Source of the DNA: Lineus longissimus
Lineage: Eukaryota > Nemertea > Pilidiophora > Heteronemertea > Lineidae
DNA: 64,000 bases
NCBI RefSeq assembly: GCF_910592395.1
Contig: NC_088315.1
Coordinates: 16,661,808 to 16,725,807, forward strand
Direction: 5' to 3'
The translations under genes and the position numbers were made by a program. Shown here piece after piece: positions 1-11,789 of this stretch (positions are counted from its first letter, which is position 1; the number at the start of each line of letters is the position of its first letter). The notes under the pieces were generated by a model that ran no database searches, had not been told where the DNA came from, and saw only the letters and a program-made list of their open reading frames with translations.

Positions 1-230
1 TGCATTTCGAATAAGATTGACGACACACTCCCGTTGTGCCACAAACATTTGTCTGTGAATCTCGAGTTTGGATGAAAACCATTTTCTCTCTAGCTGCCTC
101 CGAAGATTCCGTGCTATGGCGATGTTCTCACTGAACCAAGGATTATTGGGTCTTGCTGTTATACGTTGCGTTTTAAGGGGTGCCTTTCGATCAAGAGTTG
201 ACACAATTGCGTTGTTTAACGTTTCTGCCG
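1..230 (-). mobile_element. LINE fragment, endonuclease-RT linker region
   Basis: On the minus strand an open frame runs from about 230 down to base 1 and off the window. It has the look of the linker between the APE endonuclease and reverse transcriptase of CR1/L2-like non-LTR retrotransposons: a 'LDRKAPLKT' start, then 'PNNPWF', then a basic stretch with 'RRQLERKW' and 'HRQMFVAQR'. The reverse transcriptase that should follow would lie left of the window. The fragment abuts the C-terminal end of the next LINE at about 220-235 in another frame, so these are two elements joined or nested. Family assignment is from motif memory only. Confidence 0.6.
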
Positions 231-2005
231 TTTAGTTAACGCTTTTTTATGTTTAAAATTTACAATTTGGTCAAGATATGACTCATAATTAAATTTCTTT
301 TTAAAGAGAGAATATGTGTTAAATTTCCCAGTTTGATCACTTTTATACCTCTCAATAAAATTCTTTTCCCAATAACTACGGTATTGATTTTGTAGTTTAA
401 TTTTAATTTCCTTTGTTGAATCTATATTGGGATCTATGTTAGCCTTTTTACACAAAGCATTGAAAAAAGAAAACCATGAAAAATACCCATCTGATGTCAA
501 CCGCTTAGCTTCAACAACTGCACTAACCAACAAGGAGTTCTCAGATACTAATAAATGTTTACCAAAATTCACACACTGAGAAACAAAACTAAAAGCCAGG
601 GGAAACCTACCAAGTTCTGACTTTACAGCTAAATTTCCCGCTTTCCTATTAACCCCAAGTAAATATTTACAAAACGAAGTATTCAAATCCTCAATAGGCA
701 TGTTACAGAAATGTTCCTGAAAACCCCACTGCATATTGAACTTTTTATTCTTATCCAAGTCTTCAGCACACCATATCTCAGACGCATAGCAACAAATCGG
801 TCTCACTAACTGGTCAAATACTTGTAAACCGAGACCAGCTGATACATTGCCATAACCTAAACAACCCTTAACCTTGAACATAGCTTTTTTAGCCCTCTCA
901 ATTATATTAGACTTTGCATATGTGAAGGTACATGATGAGGCTAAAACCATACCCAAATATTTATATCTCTGAACTTCCTCTATTGAATGTCCATCAACAA
1001 TGAAATTTTCATTTGATATACGACCGCCCCTGGAAAATCGAACTACCTTGGTTTTTTGAATGTTTATGTTTAACTTCCAATCCTTACAATAATTTGACAA
1101 AATATTAAGAGAATTCTACAAACCCTCTTTGGTCTGGGAAAAAAGCAACAAATCATCAGCATACAAATGGTGACTTATATAAGTTGCATTCAACACAAGT
1201 GGATCTCTACAATTCTTATCTAATATCTCAGACAGGTCATTAATATATATATTAAACAGCGCCGGACTTGATAGCTCTCCTTGCTTAACACCTGAAGCAC
1301 ACTTAAAAAATTCTGATCTACCCAACGGCATCTTAATACACGATTCACTTTGCAAATACAAACTTTTGATTGTATTGTAAAATTTACCTCTCACTCCATT
1401 CTTTTGGAGCTTCAAGAAAATACCTTGATGCCAAATACTATCATATGCTTATTTGAAATCTACAAAACAGGCATATATTTGCTTTTTTTCTTTCTTGACA
1501 TATTTGTCCATCAGAGTTTTGATTATAAAAAGATGATCCGATGTCCGCGCCTTTTTCTGGAAACCTATTTGACATTCCGATAAGCACTTCTTTGACTTAA
1601 TAAACTGTTCTAGTCTATTATTTAGAATCGTACTGAATACTTTCTCCAGGCAACTGAATACAGTTATTCCTCTGTAATTTCCGGGATTTGAACGACTACC
1701 GGCTTTATACAAATTTTAACAATTAAACCTTCACTCCAAACCTTTGGAAATTTTCCCGAGTTAAGAATAGCATTGAACAAGTTTAAGTAAGCCTGCATCA
1801 ATATAGGTAACGATGTTTTTATCATTTCATTTGATATTCTATCGAGAGCAACTGCTTTCCCAGCCTTCACATTTCTAACTGCCTTCATAACTTCTTCCGA
1901 TGATGATGATAATTTTTCTCTAGTCGTTTTTGTAACGGCATTAGATCTTACTCGCAAATGAGTTCTTAAATGAGCAGAGAAATCGATTCCGGCGGGAGCT
2001 GGCAC
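216..2005 (-). pseudogene. Decayed LINE reverse transcriptase ORF
   Basis: The minus strand encodes a non-LTR retrotransposon reverse transcriptase broken into at least four frames. In N-to-C order: 2005-1664 (thumb-side start with 'VKAGKAVALDRISNEMIK'), 1712-1449 ('GNYRGITV', 'QIGFQ', 'FVDFK'), 1415-1116 ('GVKQGELSSPALFNIYINDL' and catalytic 'YADDLLLF') and 1100-216 ('QKTKVVRF', 'YKYLG', C-terminal domain). The YADD box and the GVKQG block are diagnostic of LINE reverse transcriptases. Frameshifts or stops separate the pieces, so it cannot make a full protein. No poly(A) tail or target-site duplication was located. The clade (CR1/L2/Jockey-like) is uncertain. Confidence 0.85.
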
Positions 2006-4465
2006 TCCAGTGAAGATTTGATAGATGCCATAGTGTCCTCAATACCAACTAGCAGTCAGACTAGCAGACGGACTCTCTATCAACTAAAGATGAATAAAAA
2101 TCAGACTAGGCAACAAACTATAGTCAAAACCCAGTCACCCCCAGTCAAAACCCAGTCAACCCTAGTCAAGTCTTGTCCGAACAAGGTACACGTGCAAAGG
2201 GGGATCTAGAGGTTTTTGTTGCCACTGGAAAGACAACAAAATTCACTGGGAAGCAATTCACTTTTAACTACCTTGATTATATGTCAGAAAAAGAAATTTT
2301 AAAATATCACAGGATTTATCAGAGCAGCTGATCCTCCAGAGCTAGTGACACATTTAGCAAAACGGCCATCAAAGCTTATTCCTCCTTAGCTGGGTGGATT
2401 TTACCGAATTGTGACAGAGATAATCTGTACGAGGATCTTAGGAATGATTACATCGTGATGAATGAGTTGGAGAGGTGGATTGGTTTTCTCAGTTTGAAAT
2501 TGGGGGGTCTTATGGCCGTGGCCACAACTAGTTTACTTACGACGTTTCACATAAAACTTCAACGGGAGCGCCATCTCCAATAGATACATTAAATTTTTGG
2601 GAAATAAATGCAGAGTGGACATCAGGAAACAGCGAACAACTCACAAGGGAAAGATGTAACAGCCTCTGAATCTAATCTACCCGCTTCACCATCTGCTTCA
2701 GTTCCTAAAAAACAAAGATTACCTAAGCAAATTGCTTGGTCTCGTGAATTAGGAAAGCGTTCCAGTGAGCTAAAGAAAAAAAAGATGGATCGTATTACTG
2801 GAAAAATGACCAAAGAATTACCACCAGCGGGAGATGGCGCTCCATTTCAAACTTCTGAAGGTATAACCCGGGGAGATGTTGACTACGAAGTAGAGCGTAC
2901 GAAGTATAGCGAAGCTAAAAGCTCTGATAAATCTGAGTCTTCCTATAGTAAATTTAATTATTAGTGGTTAGCTATACCTTTTACATTCATTGCTGGAATA
3001 TTTTTTTGCAGACAAAAATTAAGTTGGCTGCAATTAGTGTAAGGTTGTTCCGTTTAAGAAGCAGGAGAGGAGAGAGAATGCTACTGCATTGAAGAAAGCC
3101 AGGCCGAGGTCGGCTAAGAAGAAAAAGGTAGATGTCAAGAGCGCTGACGATAAAGAATTCGCTGATGATTGTTACTTTGGCAGAAGGAGTGACAGCATGG
3201 AGTGTCTTGCTGATCTGTACTCCTACCAGTCTTGGAGTTATTCCTCCATGGAGTAATCAGTAGAAGAACGAAGGTACAGCACCGAACGTGTAGCGGATGT
3301 TAGGCCGTACCAAAAAGGTTTGCTGTCTCCCAGTGTCACGGAGAGTGACAGTCGAGAATCCCTGGATTATATCGATCTGGAGGATCTTCTCAAAGAGGCG
3401 AATGAAGTGGCCGGACCAGCCCCGAGACCCATCAAGGCCTGGTCAGTAGAGCGACCCGCTGCTAGTAGGGCAGGTACAAGCCAAGAACCCGCTATTGATG
3501 AGGTTAGATCACGTCCACGCCCGGGGCTAAGTAGGCCTAAGAAGCTGAAAGAGGTCCAGTCACGAATTGGTCAAACCCTGGAGGACAGGCATTGCATGCG
3601 GAAGTCCTTGCCCGGACGGCAACTTTCGAGTCAGAGGATATGGTTCGTGAGGACTTGGACTTCAAAGAGGAGGAATTTTGTTAACCGCTCATACGATCTC
3701 CTATCTGCTCAGTGATCCAACCGGAACCCCCCGGAAATCTGGCTATCTGATGGTGGGCATTACTTGCATCGAACCATGGCCGACTACTGAGTTGGAAGCA
3801 AGCGGGTCTTCTCGCCCCTGGAATCAGAACAGCAAGAACTTGCCACATTGATCTGTTTTCAGATAGTGCACTGTATTCACCTCCGTGAAGCCTGGGTGTC
3901 ATGTTCGTCTCACCAGCCAGCTTCCGGCCCTGACCTAATTGGTCTCGGTCTTCTCGCACCCCGGGACCAACCGATCGACAGCCGCTGCGGGAACCAAGAA
4001 AATGCTCCTTTAATTCATTTAGCTACGTATAGCAAAATCCAAGTCTATCAGCAGACTCTACCGGAAATCCTGCCTTTTGATAAAAAACGTAATTACTTTG
4101 TCATAAACAACAAATTATTTGTGTTGTGTTTTATTTGAGATAAACAATACGGTTGTTCCGTTCGTTCCATTAGGCGGGCATCCTCCGAGGAAAATCAGTG
4201 TCGGATTTCATAGAATTTACAGCAAGTTGTAGTGATTAAATTTTGTTTAACAGCCTGGCACTGAGTTTGTTCTTGCCAAGTATATTCTTGCAGAATGGCG
4301 CCATCGAATGGACAGACCAGTGGGGGCATGTTTGGCCTGCAACCTCACAACACTTCAAAAGTGTGGCTCTCGTTCTTTAAAAGACAACAAGATCGAATTC
4401 AATAATGCAAAAATCATAGTAATATTGGGCTCATATCAAAATCTTTGCACATTTTTTCTTTTCAG
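2006..4465 (+). other. Unrecognised region with several broken ORFs
   Basis: No family was recognised here. Several plus-strand frames look protein-like rather than random: about 2187-2330 (contains 'FVATGKTTKFTGKQF'), 2400-2580 (contains 'LYEDLRNDYIVMNELERWIG' and then a hydrophobic stretch), 2608-2964 (118 residues, Ser/Lys rich, many charged residues) and 3320-3715 (131 residues, acidic then Pro/Arg rich). All are short and separated by stops. Their shared orientation and spacing suggest one decayed multi-gene unit, perhaps a mobile or virus-like element, but this is inference. The region precedes the aquaporin exons, and any upstream aquaporin exons are not visible in it. Confidence 0.3.
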
Positions 4466-7400
4466 GATGGTACCATCGAAATTCCGCGGAGACATGGGAG
4501 TAGCAACGATGGGCGATGACGTCACAATAATACAGAGCCTCGGCATTCATTTCATTACAACATTTTTATTCGTGCTAACATTTTTCGCCACAGTGGATCC
4601 AAATCGGCCTACTTTAGGCAGTCAGCCGCTCGCTGTGGGGCTCTCCATGATGTTTAGACATCTCGTAGGGGTAGGTAAAGCTTGGGTGTCTGAAAACACG
4701 GAACGAAACAGAAACGAAATAGAAACGAGGTACGAGACCGAAGAGTTGGCATGTACGTAGATGAAGACCGCTGTAAAATTAGCATTGGTATCAACATGGC
4801 GATTCAATGAAATGTAAGTTCTAGCGCTTCATACTGTGAGTCTCAAAGTACTTGACATTCATTTCCAATTCTCTTTTTATTTCAGACGCATTATTCCAAT
4901 TCTGCTATCAATCCCGCTCGGGCGCTAGGCCTTGCGTTCATCACAAGCTGCTGGAAAGACCAATGGGTAAGTCCCGTCCCATCAACTTCGTATTATTTTT
5001 CTTATTCCTCGACCTCAAACACAACCTTACGTAACGGGGCCAGCCGTTACGCAACGGGAGCCGTGAAAAAAATACGAGTAGCACCGTTTTCATAATATCT
5101 TCCGAGGACTCGATAGCTTTCAGTACGCACTGTGCCTTTATCAGTTAGTATCCAAGTTACTGGAGATGAACGCACAATAAGTTCCGGAAGCTAGTATCGG
5201 ACGCTAGTATCGGGTCAGTCCCAGCATAGATTCAATGATGGGCCATCATAGATTCTAATTCACCACTCAAATGACGTTTACCAAGATGTTAAAGATCGCA
5301 ACCTCTCTATTCGGGACAGGATTACACTATCATGACTATTGTATTAAACATCTCACTGTTCAATCGATATGCCGTCCTCGCGCCGATGGTGAGATTCGAA
5401 TGCGATGGCAAATTGATCATATCACGTGACAGCTGTCAATCAATCAAATAACACTTGGAAAACTAGACAACGAAATATTATCAACCCTTTTAACAAAAGA
5501 AAACACAGAAATGTTCATGAATTTTCTTGTCTCTCATAAGTGGTATCGGAGTATTGAACGACTCACACTGGTGGTATAAGCCCGAGGCAAGTGTTTGGTG
5601 ATCATGTAAAGAAGAAAGAAGATAAGAACGCATTTTCCATCATCACCCTGCACCCTTTGAAGTTGTTATTATTTTCCATTTGGTCAAACGCTTCTTGGCA
5701 ATGAAAGGGCTAATGAGTCGAGGAACTTACAGTTTCTAAGGGACAAATCACGACGAGCAGAGCTGATAACCCAGTGTGATCATACGTCGGCCCAGCCAAC
5801 AGCCATTTTATTGGAATTGCACTTCTTGGAGCCAGCCTTCTCAAAATATGCGACTTGTAAATAATCTTTGAGTGTTTACTCATTCTAGTTATGACCCAGG
5901 CACCACGAGGTCGGAAATGAAAAATTGTCCAGGGCCCCAAAGTCACCTTCCGTCTTCAGTTAATTTAGATTAGCGGCTGCAGAAACCGTTGGGATGTGTT
6001 CCAGTTCCCGGTTGCACCGCAGCCTATTTTGCACACAATGCACGTCAGGGCTATCTCAAAATCGGCCATCTTTGGATATATTCTTATCAGTGTTTGTCAT
6101 CATGGAACACAGACTGGCGGTGTATCCTATGCTGTGTCTCCGATGAATGTGCGGATGAAATATCCTATTGTTGAGATACCAACAAGATTAAAAGTACGTA
6201 AGTCACGAAGTTGCCGGAATGAAATGTGACGTGATTCCAGTGTTTTCAAATGCGATAGGAGTTCACGTTGACGTTTCGGTACTGCTGTTATGAATTGCTT
6301 ACCACCCTCCCCCCTTCCACCCCCACCTCGATGTCGGTTGGTCGTCTGACTATCGCAGCACGCACTGCTGGCAATACAACTTTGTTATCATCACTGCTTG
6401 GACGTCAACGCCTGCCGTAAGATAACAGTCGGTCCTGAGTAAGGCTGGCACGTCATTTCCTCTTGTGACTGTTTATCAGCAGAGACATTGATTAAAACTA
6501 TCAAGATAGAACGATAGTACTCTGGACCTACGCACCGGATTTGAATTTGACTGCACCCAATCCCATTTGCTGTACGCCGTTTCATCGTAATTAGAGAGTA
6601 AAAATAATGACAAATTTCCCGGCCATTTTTCGGCTTGTTTTGCGCGAAGTGCTATTTTTTTCAGTCGTGAAATGGAATACGGGCAACAATAAGACCTGCA
6701 TGACGTGGTATTTTCGGGCACCGAGAGATGAAAAAAAATCCCAGTTAACGGTTTAAAAAAGCGACCTACAAAGCACGTCATCGTCAAAAGTCTGTTGTCA
6801 ATGTTTTGAAAAGCAATTTAGTTGTGAAGAATAGGTGAAAAAATCTCGAAACGTAGTCAATATCTGCGGGAATCACGATTGTGCCGTCGAACAGATTCAA
6901 TGCTTTCATGAAAAGAGATAAAAACTTTTAAAAAGTACATTATTTTCCCCGGGCGCTTGCTATCGTAACTGAATCTTGCGTTCTTGGCACAATTCAGCGG
7001 TAACTTTGAAAAAGATTGTAAACAATTTGAGTAATTTTACGCAACACCGGATTTTTCGCGGCGCGGAGATTGAATTAGATTGGAGAGGTTGTTTTAACCT
7101 CGGTGTCAGCAAGTATACCAAAGACATTTTTGACCAAGGTTTCTTTTCAAGGTTTTGACTCGGTTTAGTTTAGAATATGCCTAAGAATATGATATGATTT
7201 ATCGTCCGACTCCTTTCTACGCGGTCACATATCAGACCCATTACAATGCTGCAGGCGTCAGCTGTTTTTTAGCGGGGCACTTGTGTTATTTCTATTGAAT
7301 GTCCCGTGGCCTTCAGCTGCCTTCTCCAAAATGTTGACCTGGCGAAATCTGCCTGCAAACCCAATTATAGCGATAGCCTGCAGTAATACAGATAACAAGA

Positions 7401-9481
7401 AAAAGTACCCCCCCCCCCACCTGGCGTATTGGCAATTATTATTATTATGTATCTTTATTCATGTAATAATCGATTACATTGTGGTGTGCGTATAACAAAA
7501 GAACGGAAGGTGACAAAAAGATTAACAAATATACCGCACATAACATAATTTGTGTGTTTACAATAGTGTACATCAAGCCTCAAAAAACCGGCGGAGGACG
7601 GCCGCAGAAATCAGGACCATCCCCCAGTCACCATAATGACCGTTTCTACACTGGTATAAACAATAAATGTCGTAGCAGATACTAGCAAGAATCTATAAAC
7701 GTTAGTCTTTATTAAATCCAATTCATGATAACAGAGTCTTTCATAATAAACGCATCTCTGTTCACTAACAAAGAAAGAAACAAAAAACTCCTCTCCGTGG
7801 CTGGCAGACGACGCCATAATCATATTTTGATTTGATTCGAGACCCGAATGAAGATCTGCATATGGCTTTTTTCTGCAGACTCCGGAGCAGTGATGAGTAT
7901 GATTTGATCGAGATGAGAGGCGGCTTCTCTGTCAAGAAAATGAGGAATTATGATGAATTCTTTTTACGTGGTTTCCGTAGCAATTTCCCGTTTGCACTGA
8001 CAAATCGAATGAGTTGTTTTTCATTCTGCGTAACTGAGGGAATGCGGCGTGTAAAACTTCTGATGTGTGATTGAAGCTGCCATAACACTTCTGAAATTTC
8101 AGGTTGCTTTGAGTTGGGGAGTTTTGCAATTTCTGTGCAACAGACGTCACTAACGAAGTGAGGTGTTAATTAGCGACTTTTAATTGAAATATCGACAGTG
8201 TCGATTCCTTTTTCAAGTCCCTATGGACCCAAGATAATTACTTTGCGCAAAAATTTACAAATAAAAAAAAAAACCAAAACGGGATTTTTCAGTGCTTCTC
8301 GCGAGAGGAAGAAGTCTCTCTTGCACAAGGTGTTATCAGATTATGGAGTTACTAACTTAGAAGTCGTTTGTCTCGCGTCAGTGATGTGCGTACTGAGTTG
8401 GTTTCGTCGTTACGTTCGGGTTAACTCGAACGGCGCGGTATCTGCATGTCACTTCTTGTCTCGGTGCGACCCTTTCAGCCACGGCCCGGCTCACTCGTAT
8501 ACGGTTCAAGCCGTTACTCCCAACTGATCAGTCAGAACGATTCCAAATCTCTCTGTTTACTAGCCGAGTCCTGAGGTCGTCCGTATCATCCCGAGCCGAT
8601 TGGACCCAGTCTTCTCGATCTGCACTAAATCCTCCATCAACATGTGGGACCACAGAGGCTAGTCTCCTCGTCGCTGTGGAGCCAGGGCGAGAATGATTTT
8701 AGTTAGACATAGATTTGTGTAGCGAGCTTAATGAACTCGCGAGATTATGCATTATTATTAAGGAGTTTTCGCAATGCCCCCGAAACGTAATGCCTATGCC
8801 ATTGTTCCCCTTCGTTTTCAGGAGATCAAACAATGAGATAGGTGTTCACGTTGGCGTTTCCGGGGATTTGCGAAAACTCCATATTGTCCTTTAACCAAAT
8901 TTCTACAGCTTGCATATTGTGTCGGTTTTTGAAGACTTTATTTCTAAGAGTGTAGTCTATGAATAACATGTCGCTTCTACTTGCAGGTGTTTTGGGTAGG
9001 CCCACTGCTAGGTGGCTGCATTGCTGGTCTGCTCTATGAATATGTATTTGATCCATCAAAACGAGGCAGGCAGTCTCTAAAACAGTCTACGGAACTTCTC
9101 GTCACCGGTAAGTGTTAAACACGCACCTCAAACGAGCGATCGAGTCGCTGCGACCTTCGACAAGTGTCGCTGCGATGAGCGATGAAAAGGTCACATCGGT
9201 CGTCACGGGTGAAATAACCGGTAATCGTTTGGTGTAACATAAACGAAAGGTGTGGAAGAACAGCATGATGATCGTCTCAATCATTCGCATCGATTCCTTG
9301 GTTGACAGTTTCGTTTGCATTGATGGCATTCTATGACACCAACATACGGAGTTTGGAGATATGATTAGCACTTTGATGAGCCTTTTGTATTCCCAATGAC
9401 GTCATTTTGACAGAGCCAGCAGAAGAAGCAGACGCAGAGGGACTATGCCACTTGATCAAGCTTAATCCTAAGTTTTGTTAA
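4466..9481 (+). CDS. Aquaporin, C-terminal half (partial gene)
   Basis: Exons at 4466-4670, 4886-4966 and 8987-9107 join in frame (phases 0, 0, then 1). They give the second half of a classical water channel, closest in memory to AQP4. Exon 4466-4670 has the loop 'FRGDMGVAT', a membrane span with 'FATVDPNRP' and 'LAVGLSM'. Exon 4886-4966 has the second pore helix with 'INPARALG', including the NPA box and the selectivity-filter Arg. Exon 8987-9107 has the last span and 'YEYVFDP', much like the AQP4 'YEYVF' end. The first NPA half and the start codon are not in the window. After 9107 (phase 1) a short exon 9414-9481 is phase-compatible and ends in TAA, adding 22 residues. Without splicing, a stop follows the donor three codons on. 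Known role: bidirectional water (or glycerol) flow across membranes. Confidence 0.8.
4967..8761 (+). other. Aquaporin intron, mostly unassigned
   Basis: This 4-kb intron separates the NPA exon from the last-helix exon. It contains no recognised gene. A short poly-C run (7407-7417) and AT-rich stretches occur. One exon-like open stretch lies at 5994-6229: it follows a possible acceptor at about 5975, contains 'FQFPVAPQPILHTMHV' and ends near a GTACGTAAGT-like donor, but no family was recognised. A minus-strand frame at 6476-6787 and a plus-strand frame at 8198-8527 look like chance ORFs. Confidence 0.4.
8762..8880. repeat. Palindromic MITE, ggagttttcgc family
   Basis: The two ends of this 119-bp segment are inverted copies: it starts GGAGTTTTCGCAATGCCCCC and ends with the reverse complement of GGAGTTTTCGCAAATCCCCG, and both arms carry the CGAAACG / CGTTTCG core. 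Full copies with the same design lie at 38686-38812 and 60048-60173. It sits about 100 bp before aquaporin exon 8987. Confidence 0.7.
9414..9481 (+). CDS. Candidate terminal aquaporin exon, unit A
   Basis: An AG acceptor at 9412-9413 follows a pyrimidine-bearing stretch. The exon continues the phase-1 donor at 9107, making Glu from the split codon, then a short acidic tail 'PAEEADAEGLCHLIK' and TAA at 9479-9481. A near-identical exon occurs in the second unit at 48139-48212 with the frame kept, but there it ends four codons differently ('KFDKK' and stop). Frame conservation between copies supports coding use only weakly because the copies are young. An alternative last exon with the same phase lies at 44339. 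Confidence 0.4.
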
Positions 9482-9645
9482 AAAATAACAACAAACAACA
9501 CGTACACCATCGCTGAGGTTAATTACAAGTCACCAATTATTAATTAGTAATTAGGATTAAACAGGCGTCAAAAGAGGATTGCGTTGAGATCGGAGAGAAC
9601 GGTTAACTGAGTGGGTAATATCGGAACATCGGAACATCAAAACAT

Positions 9646-9780
9646 CGGATCTCGTGAATTATGCCGCTGCAGAATTCAGAATTATGCCACGGCATCAATC
9701 GTTTTAATTATGGTGCGGCATAAATCGCACTTCCGTCAACAATTCCTATTTATGCCGCGGCATAATTCACGTGATCCGAG
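9646..9780. repeat. MITE with CGGATCTCGTGAATTATGCC ends, unit A
   Basis: The element begins CGGATCTCGTGAATTATGCC and ends with the near-perfect inverted copy (CGGCATAATTCACGTGATCCG). The unit B counterpart at 48379-48558 is longer and has more inner copies of GGCATAA; unit A looks internally deleted. It is preceded by a short tandem run of 'ATCGGAAC'-type repeats (9629-9645). It predates the large duplication. Confidence 0.6.
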
Positions 9781-9818
9781 GTTTTGATTAGTCGTTTCAG
9801 ATTCTTACAGAGGACTCC

Positions 9819-10550
9819 GTGCACATCTCACAACCAATGATGTGCAGGGTTATCACTCAAGTGACCCATGCACTTTTGCCTCTCCTCCCAAGGATCGTAA
9901 GGTTTCCCTCGCAAGATGAAATTCCCAACATTGTTGATGAATTTCATAACATATCCAATTTTCCCGGCGTTGTGGGTCTCGTGGATGGAACACACGTGTG
10001 GATTCTAGGTCCGTCACAGCATGAATGACGTTACCTCAATCGCAAGAAGTATCATTCGATAAACGTACAGGTTGTAATGGACACAAGATATCGCTTTATA
10101 AATGTCGTAGCTAAGTGGCCGGGAAGTACGCATGACTCAGTAATTCTGAGGGAGAGTGGACTTGCAGATATCATGACGGGCCGAAATGGTGAAGAACTTT
10201 TACTTGGGGACAGTGGATACCCTGTAAGACCTTGGTTGATGACCCCATTCTTAAACCCTGAGACAGCATCACAGCGTCGTTACAACAAGTCCCACAAGAA
10301 AACGAGGTGCCTTGTTGAGAGAGAACTCAGACACAGCCCACAGAAATCATGTGAGATAATTGCAGTGTGTGCAGCCCTACAAAATATTGCGATTAACAGA
10401 GGTCTCCCAGATTTCGAAGATGTGCCTATTCAGCGTCGGAATCCAAGGCAGCCACAACCTGATGAAGACCCCGAAAATGTTGCTGTACTTCCAGATAGAG
10501 CAAATGGAGCGGCTGCAAGGAACGCCATCGTAGACAATCACTTCCAATAA
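9819..10550 (+). pseudogene. HARBI1-like nuclease (Harbinger transposase), broken
   Basis: Two frames, 9819-10028 and 10077-10550, form one DDE nuclease of the HARBI1 / DDE_Tnp_4 family. Visible blocks: 'SQPMMCRVI', the first catalytic Asp in 'GLVDGTHVWI', then across an in-frame TGA at 10026 'RYLNRKKYHSINVQ', 'WPGSTHDS', 'LLGDSGYP' with the second Asp, and the 'VER' Glu. The TGA is a likely CGA-to-TGA change because translation on either side is collinear. After 'KTRCLVER' about 30 residues usual in the family are missing before 'LRHSPQKSCEIIAVCAAL'. N-terminal sequence is also lost. The protein is therefore non-functional, while its partner gene is intact. Confidence 0.85.
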
Positions 10551-10630
10551 ACATGTAAGTAGGAAAGACGAAATACATTCTGCGTTTCATACGTAATTTA
10601 TTTCAGTTAATCTAAAAAAACCTACATTTC

Positions 10631-11789
10631 CTACAAATTTGTAAGATAATAGTCAAACGGAGATTTTCTATTTGAGTAGTAGCTAAGTTGTCTTCTTTGA
10701 CTGGTCTCGGGTGGAACAAGTTGTGTGTCATTGGCAGTTAATTTATGTTTTTTCAAGGTCAGCACATCTATATCGAGGGTCAACTTCCTTTTCTCCAATG
10801 CTAGCTTCTCAATTTCACTTTTAGCACGCTCTTTCTCTAAAGCCAACAGTTCTCGTTGAAGGACAACGACATCATTCTTATCGTTGGTACATTTGCCCTT
10901 TGGCCTATTTTTAGGCTGATCTTCATCCAGTGGAGGGCATGAATTAGGCAATGTCGACACCGCGGATGACCTTGGAACCACACGTGTGAAGGAGTGGACG
11001 ACATGGCAGGATTTTGGGCGTTGTTTCTGCTGTGTTGGTACTGTAGTTTCAATGTCACTGGACTCGCTGTTCGTTGCATCATGATAACTGAAACACGTTT
11101 AAATGCATTTAGAGAACTCTTTTTGAATGGTATTGACTGAATTCGTACTATAAGAACAACTTTGACACAATAGACAATTGCACAAGCAGAAACGATGTTG
11201 TTATGTAAAAGTGCGTAGTGAGTGATAACAAACCTGATACTGGCAGTAGCTTCATCATTTGACGTTTCGATAGAGCTTATCTTATTTGGCGGCCGTGAGC
11301 TGTCTATCCCTCCGTCGATTCCGTGGACAGTTGGGTCATCTTTGCCAACTAGAGCAGCTATCTTTTGGGATATGGGGGATGGTTCGTTTGGGGGCGGTCC
11401 TCCTCCTGTAAAAGAGGGGCACGTTTTGAGTGTTTAGATTGGATGTTAAAGTTGAAATCCTTCACTTTGAGTTGAATACCAAATTTTTAAAAAACGGCCT
11501 TACGTGTTCGTGTTAGTTCCTTCCTATAAGTGCGATATTCCTCTTTCATAGTCGTACAGAGGTTCTGCCATTTTTTCAGCAACTCCGCATCGGTCCGAGC
11601 GACCAAAGGATTTCTCTTGTTCATATTTGCAGTCATCCTCTGCCATGCTTCATGCTCCTTCTTATTGGACACAGTCGAAGAAAACTTGTTGGTGAGAATA
11701 GAGAACTCCCGTTCATACACTTCGCAAAGACGGAATTTCTCTGCTGCAGTGAAATTCGGCTTTCTTTTTGCTGTGTTTTCCCCAGCCAT
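10631..11789 (-). CDS. Myb/SANT-like protein of Harbinger, 3 exons, intact
   Basis: On the minus strand three exons join in frame: 11789-11504 (ATG at 11789; donor GTAAGG), 11405-11234 (acceptor CTTTTACAG, donor AG/GTTTGT) and 11087-10631 (acceptor GTTTCAG, stop TAA). Lengths of 286, 172 and 457 nt give phases 1 and 2 and a protein of about 304 residues. Residues about 10-95 form a trihelix/MADF-like DNA-binding domain ('FTAAEKFRLCEVYERE', 'AWQRMTANMN', 'LLKKWQNL'). A Pro-rich linker follows, and then a leucine-rich coiled coil ('LQRELLALEKERAKSEIEKL'). In Harbinger elements this second protein binds the transposon ends and helps the nuclease enter the nucleus. Intact splicing beside a dead nuclease suggests recent loss, or retention for another reason. 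Confidence 0.75.

Noticed and set aside
8198-8527. 109-residue plus-strand ORF in the aquaporin intron
   Set aside because: No family features, no splice context and mixed composition; best explained as chance.
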